A stretch of DNA of 64,000 nucleotides from Allolobophora icterica (Eukaryota > Annelida > Clitellata > Crassiclitellata > Lumbricidae): positions 73,960,736 to 74,024,735 of the forward strand of contig OY744604.1 of NCBI GenBank assembly GCA_963556255.1, read 5' to 3'. Shown here in pieces: positions 34,201 through 45,602 of the stretch. The position numbers and the translations under genes are program-made. The notes beneath the pieces were generated by a model. That model saw nothing but the letters and a program-made list of their open reading frames with translations, did not search any database and had not been told where the DNA came from. How positions within the stretch are numbered: the stretch's first letter is position 1; each line of letters starts with the position of its first letter.

Positions 34201-34829
34201 CAGTGCTGGGGAGTATTTGAAATACACAGTATTTGAAATAGTATTTCAAATACATTTAAGTATTCATGTATTTGTATTTCAAATTCATTTAATGTGATGT
34301 ATTTTTTTGTATTTGAAATACTTTTCAAAGTATTTTGTATTTGAAATATCAAATATTTCGTTAGAAATACTATTTATTAGGCCTTCCTACTTACTCTCAT
34401 AATTTCACGCAACATAAATTTTCTCGGTAATAATAACTAATAAATAAGTGGTCTTCTAACTTACGATCTTTGGTTAACTTTGTATAGTTACCAGTGTTGA
34501 TCACTATATATCTTGGCTGCTGTAACCCATCCATTCTGATACAACTTTTGAGAAACTGTGGCTGTTACAGCAGAACAAGGACTTTTCCCTTTGAAAACTT
34601 TGCGAACCTGACATTGGGTTTTTGCAGCATGATTACTATTAATGGAGCATGTATCCTTCTATAGAATAAAATGTATTTTGTATTTCAAATACAAAATACA
34701 ACAATGTATATGTATTTTGTATTTGAAATGACGAAAAATGTATTTTCTATTTGTTTTTTAAATACTTTTGAAAAATGTATCTGTATTTAGTATTTGAAAT
34801 ACATTTACAGAGTATTTTACCCAGCACTG
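34201..34829. mobile_element. hAT-type MITE rich in GTATTTGAAATAC
   Basis: Begins CAGTGCTGGGGAGTATTTG and ends with the inverse ACCCAGCACTG. Flanks CATACATC and TTTACATC agree at 6 of 8 positions. The body contains many copies of the palindrome-like GTATTTGAAATAC and ATTTCAAATAC, pointing both ways. No coding capacity. Confidence 0.8.
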
Positions 34830-35334
34830 TTTACATCTAGGGCCTACACACATAAATACTAGAAATGAAATTCCGCTCTTGGGTTAGAAGAAAATCGAGG
34901 GTGCATGGAACAAATTGCTTCTATGAACCAAGATAACCCGTCTGGATTCACATAAGCCTCTGTGCAAGTAAATTAGATAGAGTATAGATTCTTTATTATG
35001 CGACTGTCGTCATGGTTTGGCCTTTTTCACAGCGCATTCTATCCAAAAATTATTAATTCACATCAATTAAAACTTTTTTATGCCATGAAGTTGCTCTTTT
35101 TATGAATTAAAGTTTGTTCTTTCATAGTCATGATTTGAGTCTTCCCTCTACATGAACTCTGCTTGCATATGCTGGATCTGACAATAAGTGTGAGTGTTCC
35201 AGTCTTTCTGAAAGGTTAACCAGACTTCGTAAACGTGAACGTAGAAAAACATATGTATCGGGCATCGAATGCTTATCACAGATAATGAAAACGTAAAGAG
35301 GGAATAATATTTATTTATTTCAATGTAGACTCAC

Positions 35335-35440
35335 ATGCAATACTGATCATAAGTTTTCTGGATTTCGCAGCACAGGCCTCTGTTTAAGCAGGAAAGACGA
35401 CTGGAATTGCATTGGCAAGATGATCCTGGGCAAGTGACGT
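35335..35440 (-). CDS. EGF-like domain, first exon
   Basis: A 106-nt minus-strand exon with acceptor TTTTTTCACAG and donor GTGAGT. It encodes VTCPGSSCQCNSS followed by SCLNRGLCCEIQKTYDQYC, giving the first four cysteines of an EGF-like domain plus a small cysteine cluster before it. Joined in phase 2 to 33705-33784 it completes a C-x4-C-x10-C-x-C EGF pattern. It starts in phase 1, matching the donor of the CUB exon at 44494. A TGA and AATAAA lie just past the donor, so a short terminal-exon isoform is an alternative. Confidence 0.8.
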
Positions 35441-35635
35441 CTGTGAAAAAATCAACAACTTGGAGTGTGACCAAATGCCATTAAATTTAACTTGGAGATC
35501 TATGTTAAGATTTGTAACCGACGTTGTTGCAGTTAGATGTGTTATGCTTTGAGACAATATTAAGAAAGTTGAAAACAGAAACCAAACTTCATTAGCAGAG
35601 ATAATTCAGGGAACAACTATAAAGTTGTATATCTA

Positions 35636-35962
35636 CGGTGGCCCGTAGATTAATGGATAACACACTGGCGTGAAGAGCAGTAGGTACCAAGAGCGAATCC
35701 CGTAAAGTTTATTCAGCCTTCCACTCGCTAGGTGGCGGCGGCGGTTAAATGAATAGTAGGCCGTGATTGGCGCCCTGTTGGCTGCCGTATAAACAGTTAT
35801 ATTCGACTCCTGTAAAACTGTTATCATGTGCTTCTACTTAATACATGTATGTAAGGCGCCCTGCGTGGCTGCCGTTTCTACTATCTTTATGTTCACTGTA
35901 CAACGCAGTGCGGTTAGCAGGCGCTTAAATAAAGAAAAGATTATTATTATTATTATTATCTT
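35636..35962 (+). mobile_element. tRNA-derived SINE, family B copy 2
   Basis: Has a degenerate tRNA-like head (GTGGCCCGTAGATTAATGG and AAGAGCGAATCCC as A- and B-box-like segments), a body shared with 31188-31345, and a GCGCTTAAATAAAGA plus (TTA)n tail. Confidence 0.6.
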
Positions 35963-36660
35963 AAGATATATGATTCAGCATCTGTAAGGAATTCCAAATT
36001 AGCAGTCAGGAGGCTTCTAACAACTAACAATAAATGCATTTATTTATCACTCGCTCAAATGCATTTTCTTCTGTCTTTGACACTGTTGGCGTCGAAACTG
36101 CTGAGGTACGCAAATTTTCTCCGAGCTGGCGCGTCGCATTTAATTTGTCTATTGAAACGTAGGCGAGACTCATATTCTTTTCCAACATATATGGCCACCA
36201 CCGCAATTTTATTAAATTTAGATATACATTTCGAATGGCCGTGAAAACGCGATCGAGATCTGATGATAAGTAAGTAAATATATTCTTTAATACTTCTTTA
36301 ACACGTATGTCAGTTAATGACAGCTATAGGACTAATAAATTTTCTCGTCTAATGTATTGGCTTCATGCCTATTGCCTAAATCCTGAAAGACCTAGCGCAA
36401 AACATAAAAATAATGACACAGATAATAATAGTTCATTCTGTTGAAATAAAACATTCTGACATGCTGTTTTGCCTTACTTTGTCCAATGTCGCCTCGTATT
36501 GGCAGTCCAGAATATGGAAATATCTGATCTTGTGAAGCGGCTGTTAATATCAAAACATCCACCTTAGTATGTGAATAATTATTGCCAGAAATACTCGCAA
36601 TTGTTTATTTTATACAGAAGTAGGCTATATTCTACCAAACTTTAATAATCACAATACTCT
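35963..36660. other. Unassigned intron sequence
   Basis: About 700 bp of AT-rich sequence downstream of the SINE. No exon or repeat recognised. Confidence 0.4.
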
Positions 36661-36938
36661 GAGCACTTAACAATTTGGCCAATGGCTATGACACATTTCG
36701 TCGTCGCAAGTGGCAGATCATGTGCTGTAAGATTTCCAGAAGGTCCGGAAGCACGTGGTCGTCATTAGTTTTGATCATTGGATGGGTTACCCTTCGCCAG
36801 GTTTCAGTTTCTTGTTATTAACAGCTAGCGCCAGCGTGCTAAATTAGACTCCGGGCCTTCTGCAAATCTTAAGCACATGATCTGCCACTTGCGATGACGA
36901 AATGTATAATAACCATTAGCCAAATTGTTAAGTGCTCG
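36661..36938. repeat. Inverted repeat with 85-bp arms
   Basis: The arm at 36661-36745 (GAGCACTTAACAATTTGGCC, CGCAAGTGGCAGATCATGTG) returns inverted at 36853-36938 with a few mismatches, around a loop of about 105 bp. Probably two opposed copies of one repeat, or the body of a fold-back element. Confidence 0.75.
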
Positions 36939-37806
36939 AAATATTGCGCTACTGACTAGATTATCCTGAAGGGGCGCTGTAATAAATAAATAATAAATAT
37001 TAGTAAAGAAATAAATAAATAATAAATATAAATAATAAATGCAGTGCATGTTTACAATACTTTTAGGCACAAAACTATCTCTTGTGCATTTCAGCGCAAA
37101 ATGACCGGTGCTCATGTTCAAGGTAATTTTCAACAAAACTTTCTTGTGCATGCACTTTTCCAGTTGTGATAGAAGATTAGTGGTACGATATATTGCACCA
37201 TAAAAAGCACATGGTTTATTTGATGCCTGAAGTGGGTAAGTTTGTATGCAATCTACAACATCTGCATCGATTCCACGACAAATGGTTCACGGGCAGATGA
37301 TTCACGATCTTCCAGCTTCTAGTTTGAGCCAGTGAAATTTCTGTTTATTGAAACTGTAACTGAAATAGCATAATAACTGAAAAATGTTTGGCAGTTAACT
37401 GTAACTGATTGCCGTTGAGTCCACGATTAGCCATGAAACAGAAATGAAATCGAAAAAACGAGAGCGACTGCAGATAGTGGATGATGAAATGCGTGTCTGC
37501 TTGTCGGCTATCGAACCGCGTCTTCAGTTAATAAGCTCTCATGAAAAAGCTCATCCATCGCATTAGTGAGGATTAGTCAATTAAAAATCGCCTTTAGTTT
37601 CACTATTACTGGACTAAAATGGCAAGCTTAAAATATGACAAACTGAAATTATTGCTGTTGGTTTTGTAATTATAATAAATTTTAATTGGTGTGCCGTGAT
37701 AAAAATTTGCTTTGCTGAGTATGCCGGGAGTTAAAAAAGTTTGCGAGACACTGTTCTAGAATAAACCTACTCTAATCTATGGTTAGTTTCCTATGCTCAT
37801 TTTTCA

Positions 37807-38712
37807 TTGGAGACAGCTATGCAGCCTATAATTCAGGTTGACCTGTTAAGTGATGATAGCGATGAGAGAGATGATAGTGATGACGAGCAGGGAGAGATGT
37901 GCATCGATGAAGTTGAACACGAAATGGTGCAAGCTATAACTCTCCACAGACTGTCATCCATGGCACACATATTGCAGCTGGTTTTGAAAGAGATTGATAA
38001 GATCCCAGGTTTTAAAACCTTAATTGCAAAGCCCAGAAGCATTGTAGAGAACGTAAGGTTTCATCAGTAGCCACAGAAAAGCTGTTTCAGAAGCGTGGTA
38101 AAACTGTGGTGGCTGACTGCAGTACACGATGGAACTCTGTATATTTGATGATCAAGCGAATGCTTGAAATAAATCAACGTTGAACGACATGCTTGAAGAA
38201 ATCAAAATGGATTCACAGCTATTTTATGTGTGGGCACAACTTGCAGAGCTAGACAGAATATTGAAGTCATTTAAGGAGCAGAAAAGTGCAATGCAAACAG
38301 AGACTCTTGCATTCTCCGACATTAGTCCATGCCTTCTAGAGCACTCCTTGAACCTCCAAGATGAAACGGTCTGTAATACACTTGCTGTTCCTCTACTTTT
38401 GAGTCTACGTCTTCGCCTTCGCTTCGCTGTCTTCTTAGATTTTGTCTGCTGTCTCTTTTGACCTACTTCCGTCTGCTGCCTGCCAACTGGATCCGACTGC
38501 ATCATCAACAATGGACCGAGATGACACAGTACTACTGAAAGGATGCTTATCCAACTCTGGCACTTACAGCGGGAGACCTCGTATCTGCGCCAGCCTCACA
38601 AGCATATATTGAGCATGCATTCTCAGTTTGTGTGGATTTATGCGCACGAAAGCAGAACAGAGCAAGTCTTAATCTGGAACGTCATGTTTTCCTTAAAGTA
38701 AACCGACAATAG
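37807..38712 (+). pseudogene. hAT transposase relic
   Basis: Fragments in order: HILQLVLKEIDKIPGF, a frameshifted ATEKLFQKRGKTVVADCSTRW block (about 38065-38130), and the C-terminal dimerisation block with PTLALTAGDL, APASQAYIEHAFSV and NLERHVFLKVNRQ ending at TAG 38710-38712. Spacing and motifs match ZBED/hAT transposases. Stops and frameshifts separate the parts. Confidence 0.78.
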
Positions 38713-38971
38713 GCCCCTACGTTAAATCGGATTGATTTACTGCATAAATATTTCTGGGAACTGTTAAGAATACTTGTGGTCAGTGTGTCGTTAGTCGTAA
38801 CATCTGAACATAATAACTGAAACAATAACTGAAACTGTAACTGAAAATAAAAGCTGTAACTGAAACTGAAAAATCAGATTGCAGTTAACTGTAACTGTAA
38901 CTTTAATTGAAAAATAAAAAAATTAGGTAACTAAACAGAAACTGTAACTGAAATACCATAACTGAAATAAC

Positions 38972-39383
38972 GGTTCCGGTCCACTATTCCGGGGTCCGCT
39001 ATTCCGGGGGTCCGCCGGAATATATATACATACAACATACATACATGCATACAGACATACATACTTGCATACAAACATGCATACATACTAACATACATGT
39101 ATACATACATCCGTGCATGCATGGATGTATGAATGTATGCGTGTATGTATGTATACATACAATCATGTATGTATGCATGTATGTATACATACATATATGT
39201 ATGTATGCATGTGTTTATACATATATACATGTATGTATGCATGTATGTATGTATGTATGCATGTTTGTGTGCATGTAAGTATGTATGTATGCATGTATGT
39301 ATGTTATATGTATGTATACTCCGGCGGATCCACGGAATAGCGGACCCCGGAATAGCGGACCCCCGGAATAGCGGGCCGGTACC
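38972..39383. mobile_element. Hairpin MITE with GAAATAAC duplication
   Basis: A 412-bp element with ends GGTTCCGGTCC and GGGCCGGTACC. Repeated GTCCGCTATTCCGGGG units are present in opposite sense at the two ends, and the core is a long TATG/CATA microsatellite. GAAATAAC is duplicated at 38964-38971 and 39384-39391. The core frames (Tyr, Met, Cys, His-rich) are artefacts. Confidence 0.88.
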
Positions 39384-39404
39384 GAAATAACACTGGTTTG
39401 AGCT

Positions 39405-39560
39405 CTATTTTCATCGGCTATCCAACTTCTAGTTTGAGCATTTTCATCGTCATCCAGCTTCTAGTTTGAGCTACACTGTGCTACAGCTTCATCGACCATC
39501 CAACTTCTAGTTCGAGCTCTGTTTTTATCGCTCTTCCAGCTTCTAGTTTGAAATATATTT
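39405..39560. repeat. Tandem CATCCAGCTTCTAGTTTGAGC repeats
   Basis: About four degenerate copies 35-50 bp apart inside the MULE-like element. A single copy lies near the left end at 37307-37330 and an inverted one near the right end at 43530-43555, so they look like subterminal repeats of that element. Confidence 0.75.
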
Positions 39561-39839
39561 TCATAAACTCGGGTATTAGCGGAAATTAGGCCTATTTCAT
39601 ACTAAGGGCACCAGTGTAGCTGTTCGAGCGTTTTGTTGATCTATGATCTATTTTCTTCTTTTTCATCGGTCTTGCTTTTGGATTAATATTCTTTCATGGT
39701 TCTTTTACTCAGGATATCAGGTCAGATCGATCCTATTTCATTTAAACTAACCAAAACTGTCTCTACAACTCCTCAGTTTAATTTTTAATCTGCCGCAGCA
39801 CGCTCGTGCTAACCTTTGTGTATTGGCGTCTTCGGCCAT

Positions 39840-42800
39840 TTTGAAAATTTCACAATGCCTACATTTTCGTCGATATTATTGCTGTTCCTGCTCATCCGTC
39901 TATCTGCAATTCCCATCGGATCTAAACACCTCTCGTACCCAAATTCTGCACTACCAACCGCCACTGTACAGTATTCACATTTCAACACCATTCCTTCTGC
40001 ATCATTCGCCGTCATCACTCGTCGCCGTCCCATATTTCATCCTTCTGCCATAAACTCCCGACAAATCTTGCTCACTCTTCTGCTTTCCGGTGACATCAAA
40101 ACAAACCCTGGCCCCAGCAAGCATTCTTCACTTCATGGATCTCTACTTCGTCCTCTGGCCCTCATCTCTCTGATTGCACTCCTCGTGGTTACACTCTAGT
40201 AAGCTTTCCTCGCGTCACCTCCTCCTCAAAATCTGCCAAAATATCTGGGGGCGGCACTGCCTTCTTGGTTCGTGAACCAGCTGTCGTCCTAAATTCCTCT
40301 CGCCATACATTCCGCTCTTTCGAATGCTCCTCCATTACTCTTCGGCTTGCTTCCGACCTACTCACAGTTTTCAATATTTATCGTTCTCCTACCTCGTCCG
40401 CCTACTCCTTCAAACCCTCTATCTTCCTTGATGAATTTGGCTCTCTCCTCTCTCTTGCTGCCACTACTCCTAACCAGTTCTTACTAACCGGTGATTTCAA
40501 CATTCATGTTGACAATCCATCTTACATCAGATTTTCTTAACCTACTGTCCTTAGTCAATCTCACCCAACATGTTCACTTCCCGACCCATGTCAAAAATCA
40601 CACCCTTGATCTCTTCATCACCTCCGACACTTCCCTCTTATCTCCCAAACTATCACATTCTGTTCTCAACATCACTGATCATTATCTTATCATGGCTGAC
40701 CTTGAAATGAACCCCTTTCCTCGGCCTCCTCCTTCTACTCATTCTTACCGTCTCACCGGATCTATAGACCGTCAGGCATTCATCCATGATATTCTTGATT
40801 CACAACTGGTTCTAAATCCTCCCTCTTCCCTTGATGACCTGCTCTCTTGTTACAATTCCACACTTTCCAACCTCCTTGACATTCATGCACCACTCATCAC
40901 CAAACCCAGTTCACTCGCCAGCAACCCTTGGTTTACTTCCTACCTCCAGGCTTTTAAAACTTTCCGCAGGCACCTTGAACACATCTACCAGCACACTTTT
41001 GACCCTGCAGCTAGATCTAAAGCCCTCAATACCTTGAAATCAGCTACCAACAAATGACACAAACTCATTGCTGCTGCGAAAAATAAATATTATTCTTCAC
41101 TTATCCATTCCAGCGCCTCAAACCCTAGACATCTCTGGAAGCTGTAAACACCCTCCTTCATCGCAAATCCCCTCCCCACTGCCAAGCTCCATTCCCTCCT
41201 CCTCTGTTGCTGATACCTTCTGTTCATTTTTTCAGACAAAATCTCATCCATTCGCTTTACATTACAATCTCTTCTGGACAAACTTACCCCCCCTTGCCTC
41301 CTCCAGCACTGATTCACCCCCTTCTCTCAACCCTGCCCCTCCTACCTCTCAGTCATCGCTCCCAATTCTCTCTCCCGCCTCTGAAGCAGAAGTGTCACTC
41401 CTCCTAAACTCTCTCCCTAACAAGCAATGCGAACTTGACCCTATCCCCACCTCTCTTCTAAAAGACTGTGCTTCTGTCCTGGTTCCTGTAATCACAAAAA
41501 TTATCAATTTCTCACTCTCTACGGGCAACTTCCCAATGGCCTTTAAGAACTCTCTAGTCACTCCTCTCCTAAAAAAAGCAAGCCTTGACAAAGAAAACCT
41601 ATCCAACTATCGTCCCATCTCCAATCTTTCCTTTCTTTCTAAATTAACAGAACGAATTGTCCTTTCTCGGCTAAATGACTACCTCTCTTCAAATTCACTT
41701 CTTAACCCCCACCAATCTGGCTTCACTAAGCACCACTCCACATAAACTTTACTTGCCTCTCTTTACAATAAACTGGTCTCTGCCGTCAGCCATCAACAAG
41801 TCTCCTGCCTCTGTCTTCTCGACATCTCCGCTGCATTTGACACCATTGATCACAGCCTCCTTCTTCAACGACTATCTTCTTGGTTTGGCGTCTCTGGCAC
41901 TGCTCTACTCGGGTTCCAGTCCTACTTGTCTTCCCGATCCTTCTCTGTTAAAGCATTCACCCACTGCTCACAACCCCTCCCTCTTTCCTGTGGTGTCCCT
42001 CAAGGCTCCGTCCTGGGTCCACTACTTTTCATCCTTTATACCACACCCTTAAGCCATCTCATAAAATCCTCCTCTGTCGACCACCATCTCTATGCAGATG
42101 ACACCCAACTTTTCATATCATTCTCTCCAGACTCTTTTTCCACCGCCATCACCCAAGTACTCAACGTGGCAAACCTGATTTCACAATGGATGTCATCCAA
42201 TCTTCTCTGCCTTAACCCTTCCAAAACCGAATTCATGATCCTAGGCCTCCCTGATCAAATCAAGAAAATACCTGATCTTTCCATAAACCTTTCGACTGAT
42301 TCATCGTCCCTCACCTTCACCTCTGACTCCCCTGTTCGCAATCTTGGTGTTACTTTTGATCCACACCTCTCCTTCTCTAACCACATCTCCAACCTCTCGC
42401 GCTCCTGCTTCATGCACATTCGTGACCTCCGACGCGTAAGACCCATGCTCGACCTTAAAACTGCCTCCACCATTGCAACCTCCATTGTTCATTCAAAGCT
42501 TGACTACTGCAATTCTCTTTTCCTCAACCTTGAATCCACTCAAATCAAGCGCCTACAGCTTATCCTAAACTCACTAGCCAGAGCTGTCACTATAACGCCA
42601 AAACATCATCATATCACTTCCGTCCTCAAATCACTCCATTGGTTAAAAATCCCAGAGCGAATCCACTTCAAAGTTTTATCACTAACCTACAACTCCCTAC
42701 AATATTCCCAGCCCAAGTACCTCCGTGATCTCTTTACCATTCAGACAACCCGCTCCACCAGATCATCGTCCTATCTCAGTCTTTCTCGACCCCCAGTCAC

Positions 42801-43471
42801 TACTCACCTCAAGTTCTCCAACCGAGCCATATCCAACACAGCACCACGCCTCTGGAGTGATCTCCCCCCTGAATTTCGCAGTTTCTCAGTGCCTCCATCA
42901 TCATTGCCACCTGTCCTTCATCCTCATCCTCATTTTCCTCTATCTATCACCCCTTGGCTTTCCACTCAAAACTGAAGTCTCACCTTTTCAAGTACTCCTA
43001 CCCTGACTCATCTGATCCTCCGCCTTCCAATTCTTCGCGCCGTAAACGACACCCGCCTTGACAGCTGCTCTGCCTTACCTGATCTGGTATCCTGGAAATC
43101 GGACTTGGACCTCTTTTGGGCCACTTTCTGTAAACGCCCTGATCTGGGACCCTGGAAATCGGACTTGTACATCTTTCGGCCTACTCTCAGGTAACTGATC
43201 TGGTACCCTGGAAATCGGACTTGGACCTATTTTGGACAACTCTCTGGAAACCCCCTTTGATTTGGTTTGGCCTCCTGGAAATCGGACTTGGACCTCTTTT
43301 GGACCACTATCTGGAAACTGATCTGGTACCCTAGAAATCGGACTTGGACCTCTTTTGGACTACTCTCTGGAAACCCCCTCTGATCTGACGTAGCGCTCGT
43401 GAATAGGCTGGTGTCCTGCGCTTGGCCTTCGAGTGGCGCTTTAGAAGTTTGGAGATTACGATTACGATTAC
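39840..43471 (+). mobile_element. L2/CR1-group LINE with 2A-like motif, degenerate
   Basis: An N-terminal hydrophobic leader (MPTFSSILLLFLLIRL, start 39855) precedes a 2A-like GDIKTNPGP (40089-40115). The endonuclease is partly deleted, as the frame jumps from just after the 2A motif to a late N-terminal block near 40140; its core remains (LLTGDFNIHVDNPS, about 40490; NITDHYLIM, about 40675). RT follows ([56 protein letters not shown]) and a conserved C-terminal tail. The 3' end has repeated CTGGAAATCGGACTTGGACC units and a short ATTACG repeat. Several stops and frameshifts make it inactive. A second copy lies at 56186-57854. Confidence 0.88.
40089..40115 (+). other. 2A-like translational recoding motif
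   Basis: Encodes GDIKTNPGP just after a leucine-rich stretch (LLTLLLS). The 2A consensus is D(V/I)ExNPGP; here lysine replaces the glutamate. Such motifs at the N-terminus of LINE ORFs are known from sea urchin and other marine invertebrate retrotransposons, where ribosome skipping separates the leader peptide. Activity of this variant is uncertain. Confidence 0.6.
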
Positions 43472-43705
43472 TATGTACACTGCTTGAGCGATGAAAACAT
43501 GTCAAGGTAAAATTCAAACTAGTCGATCAAAATAGAGCTCAAACTGGAAGCTGGGAGATCGTGAAAGGTAGTGAACCATTTGTCGTGAACGATTTGTCCG
43601 TGAATCATTTGTCGGTGAACCATTTGTCGTGTACCATTTATCGTGGACCATCTGCATCTAAGATAGACCCACCTGTTTTGTGGTTATATGAGCGAACCTT
43701 GTGCT

Positions 43706-43837
43706 CACTGGCGTAAACTTGTCCAAAATATTAGGGGGCATTTGGTAATTTATTCTACACTTGTTGCATTGAATATACAGTCCATCTCAATGGGGGCACG
43801 TGCCCCGGCTGTCCCCACCCCAGAGTCTACGCCTATG
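43706..43837. mobile_element. hAT-type MITE family A, copy 2 (short)
   Basis: 132 bp with ends CACTGGCGTAAAC and GTCTACGCCTATG and an inner GGGGGCACGTGCCCC, matching the element at 23676-24379 with most of the interior deleted. Flanks CTTGTGCT and ATCGTGCT agree at 6 of 8 positions. Confidence 0.82.
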
Positions 43838-43879
43838 ATCGTGCTGCTTACGGAGAAATTTCAATCGTCTAGAGAGGGT

Positions 43880-44345
43880 TTTGTGGACGGCTGCACGCTT
43901 GGTTGGGGGTATCTCCAGATTTGACCATGTTTCCGAATACATGAGAGATGTCCTTCACTGGCTCCCAGTGCAGCAGCGCATCCTTTACAGGGTATCCTCA
44001 ATGGCCTGGCAATGTGTCTTAGGTCGGGCACCGGCTTACCTTTTTGAGTTCTTTACTCTTACCTCTGCTTGTGCGGGGCGCAGATCCCTGCGCTCAGCAT
44101 CCCGGGGAGACTTCGTTGTTCCTTACGCTCGTACCGCCATAGCACAGCGTAGGGCATTCTCAGTGGTTGGTCCTGCCATTTGGAACGATCTACCTCTTAA
44201 AATTCGCTCCGTTCCTAGGGATTTCTCTGGTTCATTTTACAGTCTCCTTAAGACATTTCTTTTTGACTGGACCTGGGTCGGGAGAGCCTATGAAAAGATT
44301 CCTTGAAGGGGCGCTACATAAATGTTTTAGATAGATAGATAGATA
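43880..44345 (+). mobile_element. LINE 3' terminal fragment
   Basis: A frame with VLHWLPVQQRILYRVSSMAW, RRAFSVVGPAIWNDLPL and FSGSFYSLLKTFLF is a typical LINE C-terminal tail. It is followed by GGGGCGCTACATAAATG and a (TAGA)n tail. This is a 5'-truncated insertion. Confidence 0.82.
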
Positions 44346-44493
44346 GATTTCATGGTATTAATTGGAGACCCTTTTTGCGACGTAATTTTCAAACTGGCAT
44401 AAAGATCATTACTACATACATCAAAAACAATGAAAGAAACAACTGAAGCACCAATTAAAATGACAGGAATAAGTTTTAATAGTTATGCAGTAC

Positions 44494-44659
44494 CTGACTC
44501 GAAGCCATAAGTAAGCTGGAAAATAGATCTTGATTCGTCGTGGCTAATGTGGAATGTTATTATCACATGATCACACGACTTAAATTGGAGAGCAGGTGGT
44601 CGATTTGATCCGCAATATCTCTTTATGTTTGCCTTGTCCCACTCGTCTGCACATTTAAT
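44494..44659 (-). CDS. CUB domain, second exon
   Basis: A 166-nt minus-strand exon with acceptor GATTTTGCCAG and donor GTACTG. It encodes IKCADEWDKANIKRYCGSN, a proline-rich turn, and VIITFHISHDES with IFQLTYGF. This is the second half of a CUB domain, an extracellular beta-sandwich binding module. It starts in phase 0, matching the exon at 45397-45602, and ends in phase 1, matching the EGF exon at 35440 about 9 kb downstream. Confidence 0.9.
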
Positions 44660-45396
44660 CTGGCAAAATCATCAAAATACTTTAATAACAAGCTATTACG
44701 TTTAACTTAACTAGAACTTGTGAAGGCTGTCTTACTTCTCACTAATTCATCGACAAAACGCAGTCAATGTAATTTGGTGTGCAGCTCAGTTTACTAGAGG
44801 GCCTTAATAGAACAGACTCTTTATGCCTTGGCGTAGATTTGGATCCCGACGTTGGGTTGACAACAGAGAAGAATTTTCACGAAAATATCGCGCCGTCTTT
44901 GAAGAATCCTTTTAAAATGCTGCGATGTAACCATGTGAAATTAATAGAGGTTTTGTTAATGTGAATCTGTCTTGAACTTTGTGTACCTGGTCAGTCAACT
45001 TTGGTCGATTTAAAAGGATGTGAAACCATGAGGAAACAAGAAAAATCAACACTGGGAACTGAAGGGTAGAAACATAGGTCTGTGAAAATGAAGTTTTGCT
45101 AAGTTGGAAATTAAGAACTGCTTTAAGAAAGGTAAACACACTTTGTGGAACTCATTATTACAGTATCAAAACGCAAAATAAACGATATTCATTAGGGGAT
45201 CAAAATATAAAATTACGGCATTAACCTTTCTTGTAAGATAAACCATTAATAGCATAGGCCTACTACATTGCATCTTGAAGCGTCACCCATAAATATATAA
45301 AGTTTCAAGAGTCTACAAGATACGCTACATGTTGAAATAACAGTTACTTCGAAAACGTTTATTGTTATCACAATTAAAACTCAACGCCTAACTTAC
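44660..45396. other. CUB intron
   Basis: About 740 bp between the two CUB exons. No other exon or repeat recognised. Confidence 0.6.
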
Positions 45397-45602
45397 CTCG
45401 ACCCAATCTTGTTCATCTGAACAGGCATAGTGATATCCAGAATAACGGTCATGTAGATAAAATACTGGAAATATAAGTGTTACAGAGTCTTGCCCTGATC
45501 TTTCAACAGAGTAGGTGCAGGTAAGACTGCGTCCATACGTATTCGGAAAGCCAGGAGAAGGAATATACCCTATTGCATCATTGTGCATAATTTTCCCACA
45601 AC
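45397..45602 (-). CDS. CUB domain, first exon
   Basis: A 206-nt minus-strand exon with acceptor TTCTTAACAG and donor GTAAGT. It encodes the opening CGKIMHNDAIGYIPSPGFP, a LTCTYSVE strand, and the DEQDWVE end just before the intron. The invariant SPGFP and CTY signatures identify a CUB domain. It begins in phase 1, matching the SRCR exon at 46500, so the module order is SRCR then CUB. Confidence 0.92.

Larger units (their letters stand above)
37330..39395 (+). mobile_element. hAT element with GTTTGAGC duplication
   Basis: Begins CAGTGAAATTTCTG and ends with the inverse AATAACACTG. The 8-bp duplication GTTTGAGC lies at 37322-37329 and 39396-39403. Subterminal AACTGTAACTGAAAT repeats are present at both ends. 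It carries a decayed transposase (37807-38712) and has itself received a MITE at 38972-39383 very close to its right terminus. Confidence 0.88.
37269..43649. mobile_element. MULE-like element with ATCTGCATC duplication (host of a nest)
   Basis: A 9-bp duplication ATCTGCATC occurs at 37260-37268 and 43650-43658, as for Mutator-like elements. Inside the left end is CCACGACAAATGGTTCACG. The right end has about five tandem variants of GAACCATTTGTCGTG in inverse sense. Further in, both ends carry CTTCTAGTTTGAGC motifs, inverted on the right. A hAT element, a MITE and a LINE have inserted within it. No MULE transposase is visible, so the class is inferred from the duplication length and the CGACAAATG core shared with the element at 55388-57867. 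Confidence 0.75.

Noticed and set aside
38931..39390. Several Met/Tyr/Cys/His-rich frames
   Set aside because: They arise from the TATG/CATA core of the hairpin MITE.
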